Source: Segatella copri (GTDB lineage: Bacteria > Bacteroidota > Bacteroidia > Bacteroidales > Bacteroidaceae). Taken from it: 64,000 nt of DNA. The translations under genes were made by a program, and so were the position numbers. The stretch lies in NCBI RefSeq assembly GCF_019127135.1, contig NZ_JAHOEA010000002.1:87525-151524 (forward strand). Reading direction: 5' to 3'. The notes below the pieces were generated by a model. It searched no databases. It was not told where the DNA came from and worked only from the letters and a program-made list of their open reading frames with translations. Of this stretch, positions 1 through 8,195 are shown in pieces. Within the stretch, counting starts at the first letter, position 1; each line of letters opens with the position of its first letter.

Positions 1-1570
1 TACTGCTCTTGCCCTCTTCCTTAGCCTTCTTGTTATACTGGATGTTGCTGCGGATGAGCAGGTAGATAACCAAGCCCATGAAGCAAGCCTGGATGCCCAC
101 ACCACCAAAGTGCATGATGATACAAACAATGGCACAGGCTGCGAAAGCTACACCGGCTGTGATGAACCAACCACCGATTACACTCAATACACCTGTTACA
201 CGGAATACGGCACTCTCGCGGCTCCATGCTCTATCAGCAAGTGAAGAACCCATAGCCACCATGAAGGTAACGTAGGTGGTAGAGAGAGGCAACTTGAGGT
301 TGGTACCGATGGTGATTAGCATGGAAGCAAGTACCAGGTTAACGGCTGCACGAACCACGTCGAAAGCTGCACTCTCCTCGAGTTCAACATCATTCTTGTC
401 GAAACGGCTGTTGATCCAGTTCATCAGTGCCTTTGGCATAAACTTCTTCAACCATGAATCTGTAGCCTGGCAGTTGCGTACAATCACGCGGGCTGCAGAA
501 GAACTGCCGAACATCTCATCGCCCTCGTCCTGACGGCTCAAGTCAACAGAAGTCTTGATTACGTTCTGTGCCTTCTTGGATGTCGCCATGGCGATAATCA
601 TCACGGCACCGGCAGCAAGCAGGAAGCCAGGAGTGGTCTTGGCGCTCTCCATCAATGAAGTCATCATAAACTGGTCTGGCGCTGCACCATTGGCATTTGC
701 CATATAGTCCTGATAAGAAGAGAGACCAGCCAGAGGCACACCGATGAAGTTCACCAGGTCGTTACCAGCGAAAGCCATAGCCAGGGCGAAAGTACCCATC
801 AGCACCGTAAACTTGAAGATGTTGACACGGCAGAGATGCAGGAATTCCATCACAACAGCAGACACCACGAAGGTGATGCAGATGAGGAAACCGAGATTCT
901 GGTCGATGTAATCGCGTACCTCAGCAGGCAAGTAAGGACTCTTGCCCAAACCCTTCATAAAGATGAAGTAAGAGAGGGCTGTAAAGGCGATACCGCCGAA
1001 GATGGCGATGCTGTAGCGGCTGTGCTTGCGGTAGTTGAAGGTGAAGATTATACGGGAAAGCCACATCACGAAAGCACCAAACACGAAGGCGATGATGACA
1101 GATGAGAAGATACCCATGATTACCTCCAATGCCTTGTTGCTGTTGAGCAATACGCCATAGTTGAGGCTGTCGTCGCCATACATCTTCTGAGTTGCGAGGA
1201 TGAAAGCACCACCCAGCAGCTCGAATACCAGAGAGACGGTAGTAGATGTCGGCATACCTAAGGTGTTGAACACATCCAGGATGATGACATCAGTCACCAT
1301 GACCGCCAGGAAGAGCGTCATCACTTCTTCGAAGGTGAAGTGGTCTGGACTCATGATACCATGTCGGGCTATATCCATCATTCCCGATGACATGATGGCT
1401 CCGAGAACAACACCGCAGGATGCGATAATCAATACGGTGCGAAATTTAGCCACCTTAGCTCCGATGGCAGATTGCAGGAAGTTGACAGCATCGTTGCTGA
1501 CTCCTACGAAGAGATCGAACACTGCTAAACAGAGCAGGAAGATCACAATACATAAATAAATTGTACCCAT
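1..1570 (-). CDS. PiT-family inorganic phosphate transporter (partial, C-terminus outside window)
   Basis: Reading the minus strand from the ATG at 1570-1568 gives an open frame that runs off the window start, so about 523 residues are visible and the C-terminus is missing. It is a hydrophobic polytopic membrane protein. The PiT signature appears twice: GVSNDAVNFL at about residues 23-32, and GNDLVNFIG in the second half. A conserved SxTVSLVFELLGGA-like segment follows the first. PiT proteins import phosphate (often as a metal-phosphate complex) with protons or sodium. Bacteroidota members are long, because a hydrophilic loop separates the two repeats, and that fits here. A -7 element lies about 85 bp upstream on the same strand. 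The family call is secure; substrate detail is inferred from the family. Confidence 0.9.
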   Translation of the reverse strand, partial: MGTIYLCIVIFLLCLAVFDLFVGVSNDAVNFLQSAIGAKVAKFRTVLIIASCGVVLGAIMSSGMMDIARHGIMSPDHFTFEEVMTLFLAVMVTDVIILDVFNTLGMPTSTTVSLVFELLGGAFILATQKMYGDDSLNYGVLLNSNKALEVIMGIFSSVIIAFVFGAFVMWLSRIIFTFNYRKHSRYSIAIFGGIAFTALSYFIFMKGLGKSPYLPAEVRDYIDQNLGFLICITFVVSAVVMEFLHLCRVNIFKFTVLMGTFALAMAFAGNDLVNFIGVPLAGLSSYQDYMANANGAAPDQFMMTSLMESAKTTPGFLLAAGAVMIIAMATSKKAQNVIKTSVDLSRQDEGDEMFGSSSAARVIVRNCQATDSWLKKFMPKALMNWINSRFDKNDVELEESAAFDVVRAAVNLVLASMLITIGTNLKLPLSTTYVTFMVAMGSSLADRAWSRESAVFRVTGVLSVIGGWFITAGVAFAACAIVCIIMHFGGVGIQACFMGLVIYLLIRSNIQYNKKAKEEGKSS

Positions 1571-1654
1571 ATATTTTACTATTGTTTATATACCTTATTA
1601 TATAGGGGAATCTCAACATAGCTAGATACATTTCTCCCCTTGCTTTTCCGGGTG

Positions 1655-1662
1655 CAAAGGTA
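1655..1662 (-). promoter_or_regulatory. -7 promoter element of the phosphate transporter gene
   Basis: Minus strand reads TACCTTTG, a perfect match to the Bacteroidota -7 consensus TAnnTTTG, followed by the usual GC. It points at the transporter start at 1570. I see no clear TTTG at -33. Confidence 0.6.
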
Positions 1663-1775
1663 CGAGTACAATGTTACAGGTGATTTAAACAGGTGTTACA
1701 ATATTGTTAAGATGTTGTTGTGCTGGCGATTGAATAAGAAAGTTGCCACCGAAAACAAAGAAAAGAGCGAAAATG

Positions 1776-1807
1776 TTTGGAAGTTACGGAAGTTTTTTAT
1801 ATTTTTG
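1776..1807 (+). promoter_or_regulatory. Promoter (TTTG-N20-TATTTTTG)
   Basis: TTTG at 1776-1779 and TATTTTTG at 1800-1807 are separated by 20 nt, the Bacteroidota primary sigma consensus. Transcription would start near 1814. The nearest start codon is 260 bp away, and the intervening DNA folds into a long rod (next feature). Confidence 0.6.
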
Positions 1808-1813
1808 CAGACG

Positions 1814-2025
1814 GATAGGGTGCATTCCCTTTCCACTGATTTTTGAGATTTAAGAAGCGTTATGCTTATCATGATGTCGGAAACCTAGGAAATTTCCAAG
1901 ATGTTCGTGTGGTGGCATAGTGGTTCTCACGCATAGCGTGGGCTGCTATTGTTGCATCTATGAACATGGGCTTTCCTAGGGCCTCCGATAGAAGATGTGG
2001 GCATTGCAGTTCACGCTTCTCTGTT
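1814..2025 (+). ncRNA. Candidate structured RNA: rod-like, 6S-like non-coding RNA or structured 5' leader
   Basis: Nested complementary blocks run across the whole interval. AGAAGCGT (1853-1860) pairs with ACGCTTCT (2013-2020). TCGGA (1877-1881) pairs with TCCGA (1984-1988). CCTAGGAAA (1884-1892) pairs with TTTCCTAGG (1972-1980). ATGTTC (1901-1906) pairs with GAACAT (1962-1967). ATAG (1917-1920) pairs with CTAT (1946-1949). The tip is CACGC-ata-GCGTG (1928-1940). Together they form one long interrupted hairpin about 170 nt long, just downstream of a good promoter. That architecture resembles 6S RNA, but I cannot confirm the family. No U-tract terminator is visible, so it could instead be the leader of the next gene. 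Confidence 0.45.
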
Positions 2026-2074
2026 TAACAAAAAGACCTAATAGGACTGAAAAGGTAATAAGGAGCTATTGGTG

Positions 2075-4027
2075 ATGCTTAATATACTAAAAGGGAATAT
2101 TCAATCCCCTGAAAGAAAAAAAACTGGAAAGAGGGCTTTTTCTGGAATTTTCATCGTTGTCGTATTATTGGTAATATCTGTTAGTGCTATAGTGTATATA
2201 GCAATACCTTCTGCAAGTTTGAAAGAACAAATTGATCTCAAAAAACATAATATTGAGTTTTTTGACAACTTGGAAAAAGAGCAAATATCAGCATTGAAAA
2301 TACGAAGTCTATTCAAAAACAGAGTAACCAAGGACAATTCTGATTTCTTGCGTGAGATAGGCCCTATTCCTAATGGTAAGTTTTTGTCTTCTTTTTCTGA
2401 GGTAGGTGAAGGAAAATATGAATATAGGCAAAAATATGTAGCATATAGAGATAGATTGGTTTATTATACCGTAAATATTCCAAGAAGAGATTATTTCGGT
2501 AATATAGAGTACGATGAAGAAGAGAGAACAAAATTTGTAAAAGAACCATATTGGGATTATAAGATCACGAAAATTCCATTTGAATATTCTTACTCTTTAG
2601 TTACTTTTGACATGTCAGAATCAATTTCGGCTAATGCAACCGATTCTGTTTATGAAAAGCAAACTCTTCTATTTGCAAAAGAGCTGGAAGTATATAAGCA
2701 CTATATGTTTTCACCAGCGCAGAGAAAAATTGTCTATGATAATGATTGGGCCACTTTTTATGGTAAGATTTTACCAACTAACAGAAAAGCTATTGCTTAT
2801 TCGACTAAAGATCAAGAAGGTAAACCTGTTTTGAGAAGCATATTCTTTGCTAATAGAAAAGCTTATATGCTTGAAGTCCATAGTGAACATCAGTTGGAGG
2901 AAAAGTCACAGTGGATAATGAAAGGTTTTACTACGTTTTATCTTGGAGATTTTAATGACAGTGTGAATGGCAAACTCTTGTTGATTGTTCTAGGTGCTTT
3001 TATCTTTTTAGTTCTTATTCTTATTTGTCTTCTTATGCCAATGCATTTGTTAAGAACTAATACTATATTGTCAAGGCAAAAATGCATCTTGTGCCGTTGT
3101 ATGTTGGTATTGGGCATATTGGATATGCTATGTGTCTTTACTGAGATTTATGGTATATGTATAGGCGTGTTTATGCAAGATTTTTATTGGTGGTGTATGT
3201 TCTGTCTATTCTTGGGCGCAACTATCACAAGTGTTTTTACTATAATATACGGTAAGAGTAGAGCAGAAAACACATTTGATTATTTGGTACCGAAGAGTGT
3301 AAAGAAATATTTGTATAATAGACATGTTACAGATGCAGAATATAAAAGCATTGTAGTCTTTTTGGTATATCCACTTTTTGTGTTGGGTAGTTCACCATTA
3401 GGCATAGGTGTACTCATTTATATATTACCTGTTTCGTTAATAACTTTGTTGTTGATGGAAATACGCAATTTCTCTAATTGGAGTCATGGAGATATACATA
3501 AAGATGGAAATGAGTTGAAAGGGGATGGCTTGGGTATATTCAAGGATTATTATTTGTTGTTGAATATAGACAGATCTGCCTCTGAGGAGGACATAGATAA
3601 GGCATTTAATAAAGCTATGACTAAATATAATTCCGGTATAGATTATAGTTTGTATGGTGAAACTTATAAACATAATATTCAGGAAGCTTATCGTGTGCTA
3701 AGTTCAACCAATCGGCTAAAACCAGAATATGATAGAGAGTTTGATGCTTATCGTGCATCAAATGACTCTGAGTATCTGTATTCTGATGAAAGAACAAAGC
3801 GTGATATAATGTTGGTACAGAAAGAACTTGGAGGTACTCTATTAGCTTCGAAAAAATATGATACTTGTGCTAAGGTACATAACTTGGTAATTCGTGCTGT
3901 CGTTATTTATGGTGTCTTTTTGGCAATAGTGTCTTCCATTCTTTTTGTACCAGTAAAGAAACATACAACTTTTGGTGATGTCTATTGGGAAAGTTTATGG
4001 GATAAAGTGAGATTTATTGATGACTAA
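2075..4027 (+). CDS. Multi-pass membrane protein with degenerate DnaJ-like domain, function unknown
   Basis: I chose the ATG at 2075 because AGGAG at 2061-2065 is correctly spaced; in-frame TTG and GTG codons lie just upstream. The protein is about 650 residues. A membrane segment lies at about 15-40, followed by an extracytoplasmic domain of roughly 250 residues. A group of hydrophobic segments covers about 300-465. A J-like helical domain lies at about 490-560, and a last membrane segment near 610-630. The J-like part has the YYLLLNIDRSASEEDIDKAF pattern and the final 'AYRVLSS..RLKPEYD' signature, but the HPD tripeptide that activates Hsp70 is absent (SGI in its place). It therefore probably does not stimulate DnaK. 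It is first in an AT-rich, co-oriented group and lies 14 bp ahead of the next gene. No specific family recognised. Confidence 0.75.
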   Translation: MLNILKGNIQSPERKKTGKRAFSGIFIVVVLLVISVSAIVYIAIPSASLKEQIDLKKHNIEFFDNLEKEQISALKIRSLFKNRVTKDNSDFLREIGPIPNGKFLSSFSEVGEGKYEYRQKYVAYRDRLVYYTVNIPRRDYFGNIEYDEEERTKFVKEPYWDYKITKIPFEYSYSLVTFDMSESISANATDSVYEKQTLLFAKELEVYKHYMFSPAQRKIVYDNDWATFYGKILPTNRKAIAYSTKDQEGKPVLRSIFFANRKAYMLEVHSEHQLEEKSQWIMKGFTTFYLGDFNDSVNGKLLLIVLGAFIFLVLILICLLMPMHLLRTNTILSRQKCILCRCMLVLGILDMLCVFTEIYGICIGVFMQDFYWWCMFCLFLGATITSVFTIIYGKSRAENTFDYLVPKSVKKYLYNRHVTDAEYKSIVVFLVYPLFVLGSSPLGIGVLIYILPVSLITLLLMEIRNFSNWSHGDIHKDGNELKGDGLGIFKDYYLLLNIDRSASEEDIDKAFNKAMTKYNSGIDYSLYGETYKHNIQEAYRVLSSTNRLKPEYDREFDAYRASNDSEYLYSDERTKRDIMLVQKELGGTLLASKKYDTCAKVHNLVIRAVVIYGVFLAIVSSILFVPVKKHTTFGDVYWESLWDKVRFIDD

Positions 4028-4041
4028 AATATGTAAAAGTT

Positions 4042-5055
4042 ATGAGACAGTTTTTAATGTTTACATTTTTAATGGTTTCCATACGTACTGCTTATGCGGA
4101 GGATAATTCTCCTGCATATTTTGGCGCTGTTTCGATAGTGGTTACAATTATGTTGGTATTATTGTGTATTTGGTTACTTAATTCCCATAATGTAACAAGA
4201 AAAGTAAAGTTGAGTATTCTCGGAGTAGGTATTGGAGTTTTTGGTTTAGTTCAAATGTTATTGTCTTTTGGTATGGAGTCTTATAGACGTAGTCTTCTTC
4301 CTCCTGATGATCCTGAGGTTGTGCTTGCGGTAGAAGAAATTAATGAGCAGATGCCTTTGAAACTAACGGATGGTATGACTCTTAGAAGTGTGGATTTGAA
4401 AGACTCTACAGTCGTTAGTACTTTGGAAATTGACGAAACGAAATATCCTTTTGAGGACTTTTTGCAGAATAAAGAACAGAAGAAGCGAATTATGATGGCA
4501 AACGTAGCAAAGAGTTCTCCTTTTAAGTCTTGCAGCTATGTGGATATTGCCAACAAAGGATATTCTGTAGCAATGTTGGTAAAGGGAATGCAATCTCATC
4601 GAGAAATAAAGTTTATTCTTACACCAAAGGAAGTAAAAAATGCTCAAAATCAACCAAAGCCAACGCCAAGAGAAGAACTGGATTTGTATTTGAATGAACT
4701 TAATAAGAATATCCTTGTTGATCTTGAAGATGGGCTGCTGTCTGCTCATGCAAGGATACAAGGACAAATTTGTGTTGTTGTCTATACCATAGATGAGAAT
4801 AAGCTTGATATTTCAGGGTTTGAAAAAAGTAAAGAGTCTATGAGGGTAGAACTCAAAAATGAGTTTATGGTCAAGGGTGATTTGATAAAGTTAGCTTCCC
4901 TTCTTGCTCCTTTGGGTATGTCATTTAGAATTTGCTATGTTGGTAACTTGTCTAAAAAACAAGTGTCAATTGATATTTCTTCTTCATATATCCAAGAAGT
5001 TCTTGATAATGCAGTAGCTAAGATAATTAAATCACAAAATAAGCAAACAGAATAA
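4042..5055 (+). CDS. Membrane-anchored protein of unknown function
   Basis: The product is 337 residues. An N-terminal hydrophobic stretch (1-19, ending AYA) looks like a cleavable signal or first membrane segment. Two further hydrophobic segments lie at about 29-46 and 57-77. The remaining 250 residues are soluble, charged and without cysteine-rich or catalytic motifs I recognise. The gene starts 14 bp after its upstream neighbour and ends 11 bp before the DUF805 gene, so the three are likely co-transcribed. Base composition is AT-rich like the rest of this island and unlike the housekeeping genes from 8.7 kb onward. I do not recognise the family. Confidence 0.7.
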   Translation: MRQFLMFTFLMVSIRTAYAEDNSPAYFGAVSIVVTIMLVLLCIWLLNSHNVTRKVKLSILGVGIGVFGLVQMLLSFGMESYRRSLLPPDDPEVVLAVEEINEQMPLKLTDGMTLRSVDLKDSTVVSTLEIDETKYPFEDFLQNKEQKKRIMMANVAKSSPFKSCSYVDIANKGYSVAMLVKGMQSHREIKFILTPKEVKNAQNQPKPTPREELDLYLNELNKNILVDLEDGLLSAHARIQGQICVVVYTIDENKLDISGFEKSKESMRVELKNEFMVKGDLIKLASLLAPLGMSFRICYVGNLSKKQVSIDISSSYIQEVLDNAVAKIIKSQNKQTE

Positions 5056-5066
5056 AATATACGGTT

Positions 5067-5507
5067 ATGACATTTTTCAATTCAATTAAAATGTGTTACA
5101 TGAAGTCTTTTGATTTTAAGGGAAGAGCTTCAAAGAGTGAGTATTGGTGGTTCTGGCTGGTTCAGGTACCTATTACTTTTATAGCATTGGGGGCTTGGAA
5201 CTCCGAAAAGTTTGATGTACTGTCTGGAGTGTTTTTAGGAATTACTATAGCCTCTATTCCTGCTAACCTTTCTTCTATGGTACGTAGATTTCATGATGCG
5301 GGATTAAGTACTAAGCAATGTCTAAAGAAATTGTCTTATGCGGTAGCCCCATTCCTTTTTGCTGTCAATTTAATGACAAAGATCGATCCTTTTTCTTCTT
5401 TTGCTGTAGTACTCTTAATAGCATTATTATTTTCGGCAGTCTCATTTTTCCTGTTGTTCATCATATTGATAGGAGACAGTGTATATGAAGATGAAGAAGA
5501 GGAATAA
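5067..5507 (+). CDS. DUF805 family inner-membrane protein
   Basis: This is a 146-residue protein with the DUF805 hallmarks: FKGRASKSEYWWF near residues 17-29 and RRFHDAGLS near 73-81. Hydrophobic segments lie at about 28-45, 50-68, 92-105 and 110-137, and the tail is acidic (EDEEEE). DUF805 proteins (for example E. coli YhaH/YhaI) are small polytopic inner-membrane proteins of unknown function, often found with accessory domains. Here it is the last of three tightly spaced genes. A perfect 11-bp inverted repeat follows the stop. Confidence 0.85.
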   Translation: MTFFNSIKMCYMKSFDFKGRASKSEYWWFWLVQVPITFIALGAWNSEKFDVLSGVFLGITIASIPANLSSMVRRFHDAGLSTKQCLKKLSYAVAPFLFAVNLMTKIDPFSSFAVVLLIALLFSAVSFFLLFIILIGDSVYEDEEEE

Positions 5508-5522
5508 GGGATAAAGTCGTTC

Positions 5523-5554
5523 GCAAGCCTTGCGAATAAAAAAAGCAAGGCTTG
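5523..5554. repeat. Hairpin between the DUF805 and FtsZ-like genes
   Basis: GCAAGCCTTGC and its exact complement GCAAGGCTTGC flank a 10-nt A-rich loop. It follows the three-gene unit ending at 5507. It could end that transcript, but no U-tract follows the stem on the plus strand. Confidence 0.5.
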
Positions 5555-5580
5555 CTGATACAACTTATCGATTTTTTGTT

Positions 5581-5588
5581 TAATTTTG
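5581..5588 (+). promoter_or_regulatory. -7 promoter element before the FtsZ-like gene
   Basis: TAATTTTG followed by CA matches TAnnTTTG and lies 28 bp before the ATG at 5617. No convincing TTTG at -33. It suggests that the FtsZ-like gene and the lipoprotein form a second unit. Confidence 0.45.
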
Positions 5589-5616
5589 CAATCGATATTA
5601 ATAATGCTACTATAAT

Positions 5617-5928
5617 ATGGGAAATGATACAGAAAATATAAAGATATTATGCATCGGTGTCGGTGGGGCTGGCACTAATGTAATCAATCGTATGAAGGAT
5701 ATTGGTATTCCGAATGCAGAGTTTCTGACATTTGGAGGATATCGCTATGACTATAGCCATCCCGAAATTCCTCATTATAATCTTATAGAAGTCAATGAAA
5801 TAGATAGCTTGCCTAATGGTTCTGGGCCAAAGGTCTTTGAAAGGTTGGCTAATAATGTTGCCGATGATATAAAGGAAGTTCTTTTGTATCATTTAAACTC
5901 TCGTAAGTTAGAAAATGAGAGTGTGTAA
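5617..5928 (+). CDS. Stand-alone FtsZ-like N-terminal (Rossmann) domain, 103 residues
   Basis: Residues 8-26 read like the first strand and P-loop-like turn of FtsZ: IKILCIGVGGAGTNVINRM, where FtsZ has IxVIGVGGGGxNAVNRM. The following MKDIGIPNAEFLTFGG, a nucleotide-facing SLPNGSGPKVFE stretch, and a helix ending ADDIKEVL fit the order of the FtsZ amino-terminal half. The protein then stops, without the tubulin signature GGGTGTG, the T7 loop or the C-terminal domain. It is thus about one quarter of a true FtsZ and cannot form a normal GTPase filament. It could be a decoy or modulator of FtsZ, or a nucleotide-binding relic. Its last 14 bp overlap the following lipoprotein gene, indicating coupled translation. 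FtsZ relation is moderate to good from motif; function is unknown. Confidence 0.7.
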   Translation: MGNDTENIKILCIGVGGAGTNVINRMKDIGIPNAEFLTFGGYRYDYSHPEIPHYNLIEVNEIDSLPNGSGPKVFERLANNVADDIKEVLLYHLNSRKLENESV

Positions 5929-6625
5929 ATATTGGATAGTTGTACTGCTACAGCTGTGCTTTCTTTCTATCAGCTGTGGAGAAAAGGGGGCAAAACAAGT
6001 TGCTCCTGCTCAAGATCATGCCTTTTTTAAATATGAAAATGATGAAGATGGAAAGTATTCGCAAGCGATGATAGCACAAATCATCAAACATTTTCATCTG
6101 CCAAATAATACTGTTGTAACAGATGAGGATGTTGATGCAATCTTGTTGAGAAGCGTTGATGGGGGAGATAGAATTTATGGCGGTGACGTAGTTACCATTT
6201 GGAAGTATTATAAGAAGCAGAATGATATTCAAGAAATAGTTACGGCGCATCCTATGGCAGATTTGTTATGGTATAATCCGGATAAAAAACATGGTGTAAC
6301 GATAGGGCTAGATTCTGTTTTTGTGGCAAGTGAAGCCATGCTTGTCCCTCTAAATCCTGATGTGGTAGTTGTAAATGGAACAACAGACAAGATGAATACA
6401 ATTTATACTTTTATAGTAGATAAGGATGCGGGAAAGGCGATATTGTTACCATCAAATCGTGGCTGCGTAGGCTTTACATCTGAAGATGGATTACCAATCT
6501 GCCAGTCTTGTCGTCATTATTCTGATACTAGGTTTGGTAGGTATTCTGTAGTGTCTGTTTATGATTTGGATGGAAAACTCGTCAAGGAAATGTCGTTTGA
6601 AGATTATAAAAAAGATGAGAAGTAA
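5915..6625 (+). CDS. Lipoprotein of unknown function
   Basis: The 236-residue product has a type II signal peptide with lipobox LSIS-C (Cys21), so it should be anchored in the envelope. The mature part carries an EDGKYSQAMIAQIIKHFHLPNN region and a VVNGTTDKMNTIYTFIVDKDAGKAI region, but no family I recognise. Two cysteines late in the protein (CQSC) are close enough for a disulfide or metal site. It overlaps the FtsZ-like gene by 14 bp, and its stop overlaps the ATG of a 49-codon frame (TAATG). Confidence 0.7.
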   Translation: MRVCKYWIVVLLQLCFLSISCGEKGAKQVAPAQDHAFFKYENDEDGKYSQAMIAQIIKHFHLPNNTVVTDEDVDAILLRSVDGGDRIYGGDVVTIWKYYKKQNDIQEIVTAHPMADLLWYNPDKKHGVTIGLDSVFVASEAMLVPLNPDVVVVNGTTDKMNTIYTFIVDKDAGKAILLPSNRGCVGFTSEDGLPICQSCRHYSDTRFGRYSVVSVYDLDGKLVKEMSFEDYKKDEK

Positions 6626-6774
6626 TGACATATTCAATAGAAGAGAATCATCATTCGGGATTGGAGTTGTATTTCATGCCTCGTTTCTTTGTCTATAATC
6701 CTTGTCGCCGCCTGCAAGATGGCGAGGATGTTTCCTTCTCTGTTCCTTGGTGGTATCATCTTTATATCTTATAA
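6625..6774 (+). CDS. Possible 49-residue protein coupled to the lipoprotein gene
   Basis: The stop of the lipoprotein gene overlaps the start (TAATG), which permits translational coupling. The peptide begins MTYSIEENHH, is rich in Tyr, Phe and Trp, and ends SVPWWYHLYIL. I do not recognise it. It may be a truncated gene. From 6775 to the promoter near 7002 I see only AT-rich DNA with no supported gene. Confidence 0.3.
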   Translation: MTYSIEENHHSGLELYFMPRFFVYNPCRRLQDGEDVSFSVPWWYHLYIL

Positions 6775-7001
6775 GAAAGAGTATCCATGCAAGAAAGCCG
6801 CATATAAGCTGAGTGACATGTGCACATCAGTTGATATGCGACTGACGAATCTATATTCTCTGAAGACATATCCTAAATACTCCAACGATTTTTATTATAT
6901 ATCTAAAAGAGTAGTTTACAGGGTATTTCATATTGTTGCTTTATTTGAATTTTGGGCAAAGTTACGAAAAATATTGGTATATGCAAAAGAAAGCAGAATA
7001 A

Positions 7002-7036
7002 TTTGTTTTCCTTTTCGGATAAAAACATTAACTTTG
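7002..7036 (+). promoter_or_regulatory. Promoter of the HAD hydrolase gene
   Basis: TTTG at 7002-7005 and TAACTTTG at 7029-7036 (spacer 23 nt, slightly long) precede the ATG at 7048. The 5' leader would be only a few nucleotides. Confidence 0.5.
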
Positions 7037-7047
7037 CAACTAAAAAA

Positions 7048-7755
7048 ATGAAAAGTATGGAAAAGCTGAAGAATATCAAGGCGATAGCCTTCGATGCCGA
7101 TGATACGCTCTGGGCATTACAAAACTATTTCGAGGACGTGGAGCATGAGTATTGCGAGCTGCTTGCGGAATATGGAAAGGAAAAGGATATTTCTGCTGCT
7201 CTCTTCGAGACGGAGAGTAAAAATATGGCTGATTTGGGATATGGCTGCAAGGCTTTCACCATATCCCTGGTAGAGAATGCGGTGAAGGTGAGTCATGGTA
7301 AGGTGGAGGCGAATGTCATCGCCCAAATTGTGGACTTGGGTAAGAGTCTCCTGCATCTTGATGCCAAGCCTTTGGAAGGGGTAGAGAAAACCTTGGCTTG
7401 TTTCCGTGAGATGAAGAAATATAAGCTGGCAGTCTTCACCAAGGGTGAGTTGATGGATCAGGAGAATAAGTTGTGGCGTTCGGGTCTGCAGCGGTATTTT
7501 GATGTGGTGACTATCGTGAGCGACAAGACGCCCAAGGCTTATCATCGTCTCTGCAGGGAACTGGATGTAACTCCCGACGAGCTGGTGATGGTGGGTAACA
7601 GTTTCAAGAGTGATATTGCTCCGGCATTAAAAATCGGAGCTTCGGCTGTCCATATCCCTTTTCATACCACATGGGCGCATGAAAAGACAGAGGAATTTGA
7701 ACATCCCAAGCTCCGTCGTATTTCAAGATTCGAGGAACTTCTCGATATCTTATAA
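7048..7755 (+). CDS. HAD-superfamily hydrolase (probable phosphatase)
   Basis: The product is about 235 residues from the ATG at 7048; an ATG at 7057 is an alternative. Motif I is FDADDT (residues 15-20, nucleophile Asp16, acid Asp18). Motif II is the FTKGE threonine, motif III the DKTPKAYHRL lysine, and motif IV GNSFKSDI. A helical cap separates motifs I and II, as in subfamily I phosphatases. These enzymes hydrolyse small phosphate esters through an aspartyl-phosphate; the substrate cannot be told from sequence. I start it after the promoter at 7002-7036 rather than at the long upstream extension. Confidence 0.85.
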   Translation: MKSMEKLKNIKAIAFDADDTLWALQNYFEDVEHEYCELLAEYGKEKDISAALFETESKNMADLGYGCKAFTISLVENAVKVSHGKVEANVIAQIVDLGKSLLHLDAKPLEGVEKTLACFREMKKYKLAVFTKGELMDQENKLWRSGLQRYFDVVTIVSDKTPKAYHRLCRELDVTPDELVMVGNSFKSDIAPALKIGASAVHIPFHTTWAHEKTEEFEHPKLRRISRFEELLDIL

Positions 7756-7786
7756 CTCATATTTTATTCTTCTCCTTCTTCATCTT

Positions 7787-7879
7787 TCAGTGATACCAAA
7801 GTCTCAACGAATGGACTGTGCCGAATGCCTCATCCTTCGGCACCTTCTTCAAGAAGCATACCGGATTATCGCCAAAGAA
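7787..7879 (-). pseudogene. Possible gene remnant (30 codons)
   Basis: On the minus strand a stretch reading FFGDNPVCFLKKVPKDEAF and on to a TGA looks coding in composition, but a stop codon lies directly upstream in frame. It could be the tail of a decayed gene. I cannot name the family. Confidence 0.2.
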
Positions 7880-8195
7880 TTACCGCATGGGGGTGGAGTA
7901 GCTTAATTTGTAAATGCTTTATACTTTTTTGCATGCGAAATTAAAATTTCTCCCCAAAAAAATGCTGGTTTCGAAGAATCTTCGTACCTTTGCATTCGCT
8001 AGAACCCGCCAAGCCTCTCAACGATGCTCAAATGTGCGGGTCGTTTTATTTTTATACATTTTCCTAGCTGAGATTCTCGTATTTTCAAACGATTCTTATT
8101 TCTTTGTGAATATTGAAAATATGGAAGAAAATGGTAATATGTTAATAATCAAGGAATTATGGATTTGTTGGTTAATAGCGCTAAAATAGGAATTC

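Noticed and set aside
1640-1846. Plus-strand ORF of 68 codons
   Set aside because: It overlaps both a minus-strand and a plus-strand promoter element and has no coding character.
6689-7051. Plus-strand ORF of 120 codons starting with TTG
   Set aside because: AT-rich, no domain, runs across the promoter of the HAD gene.
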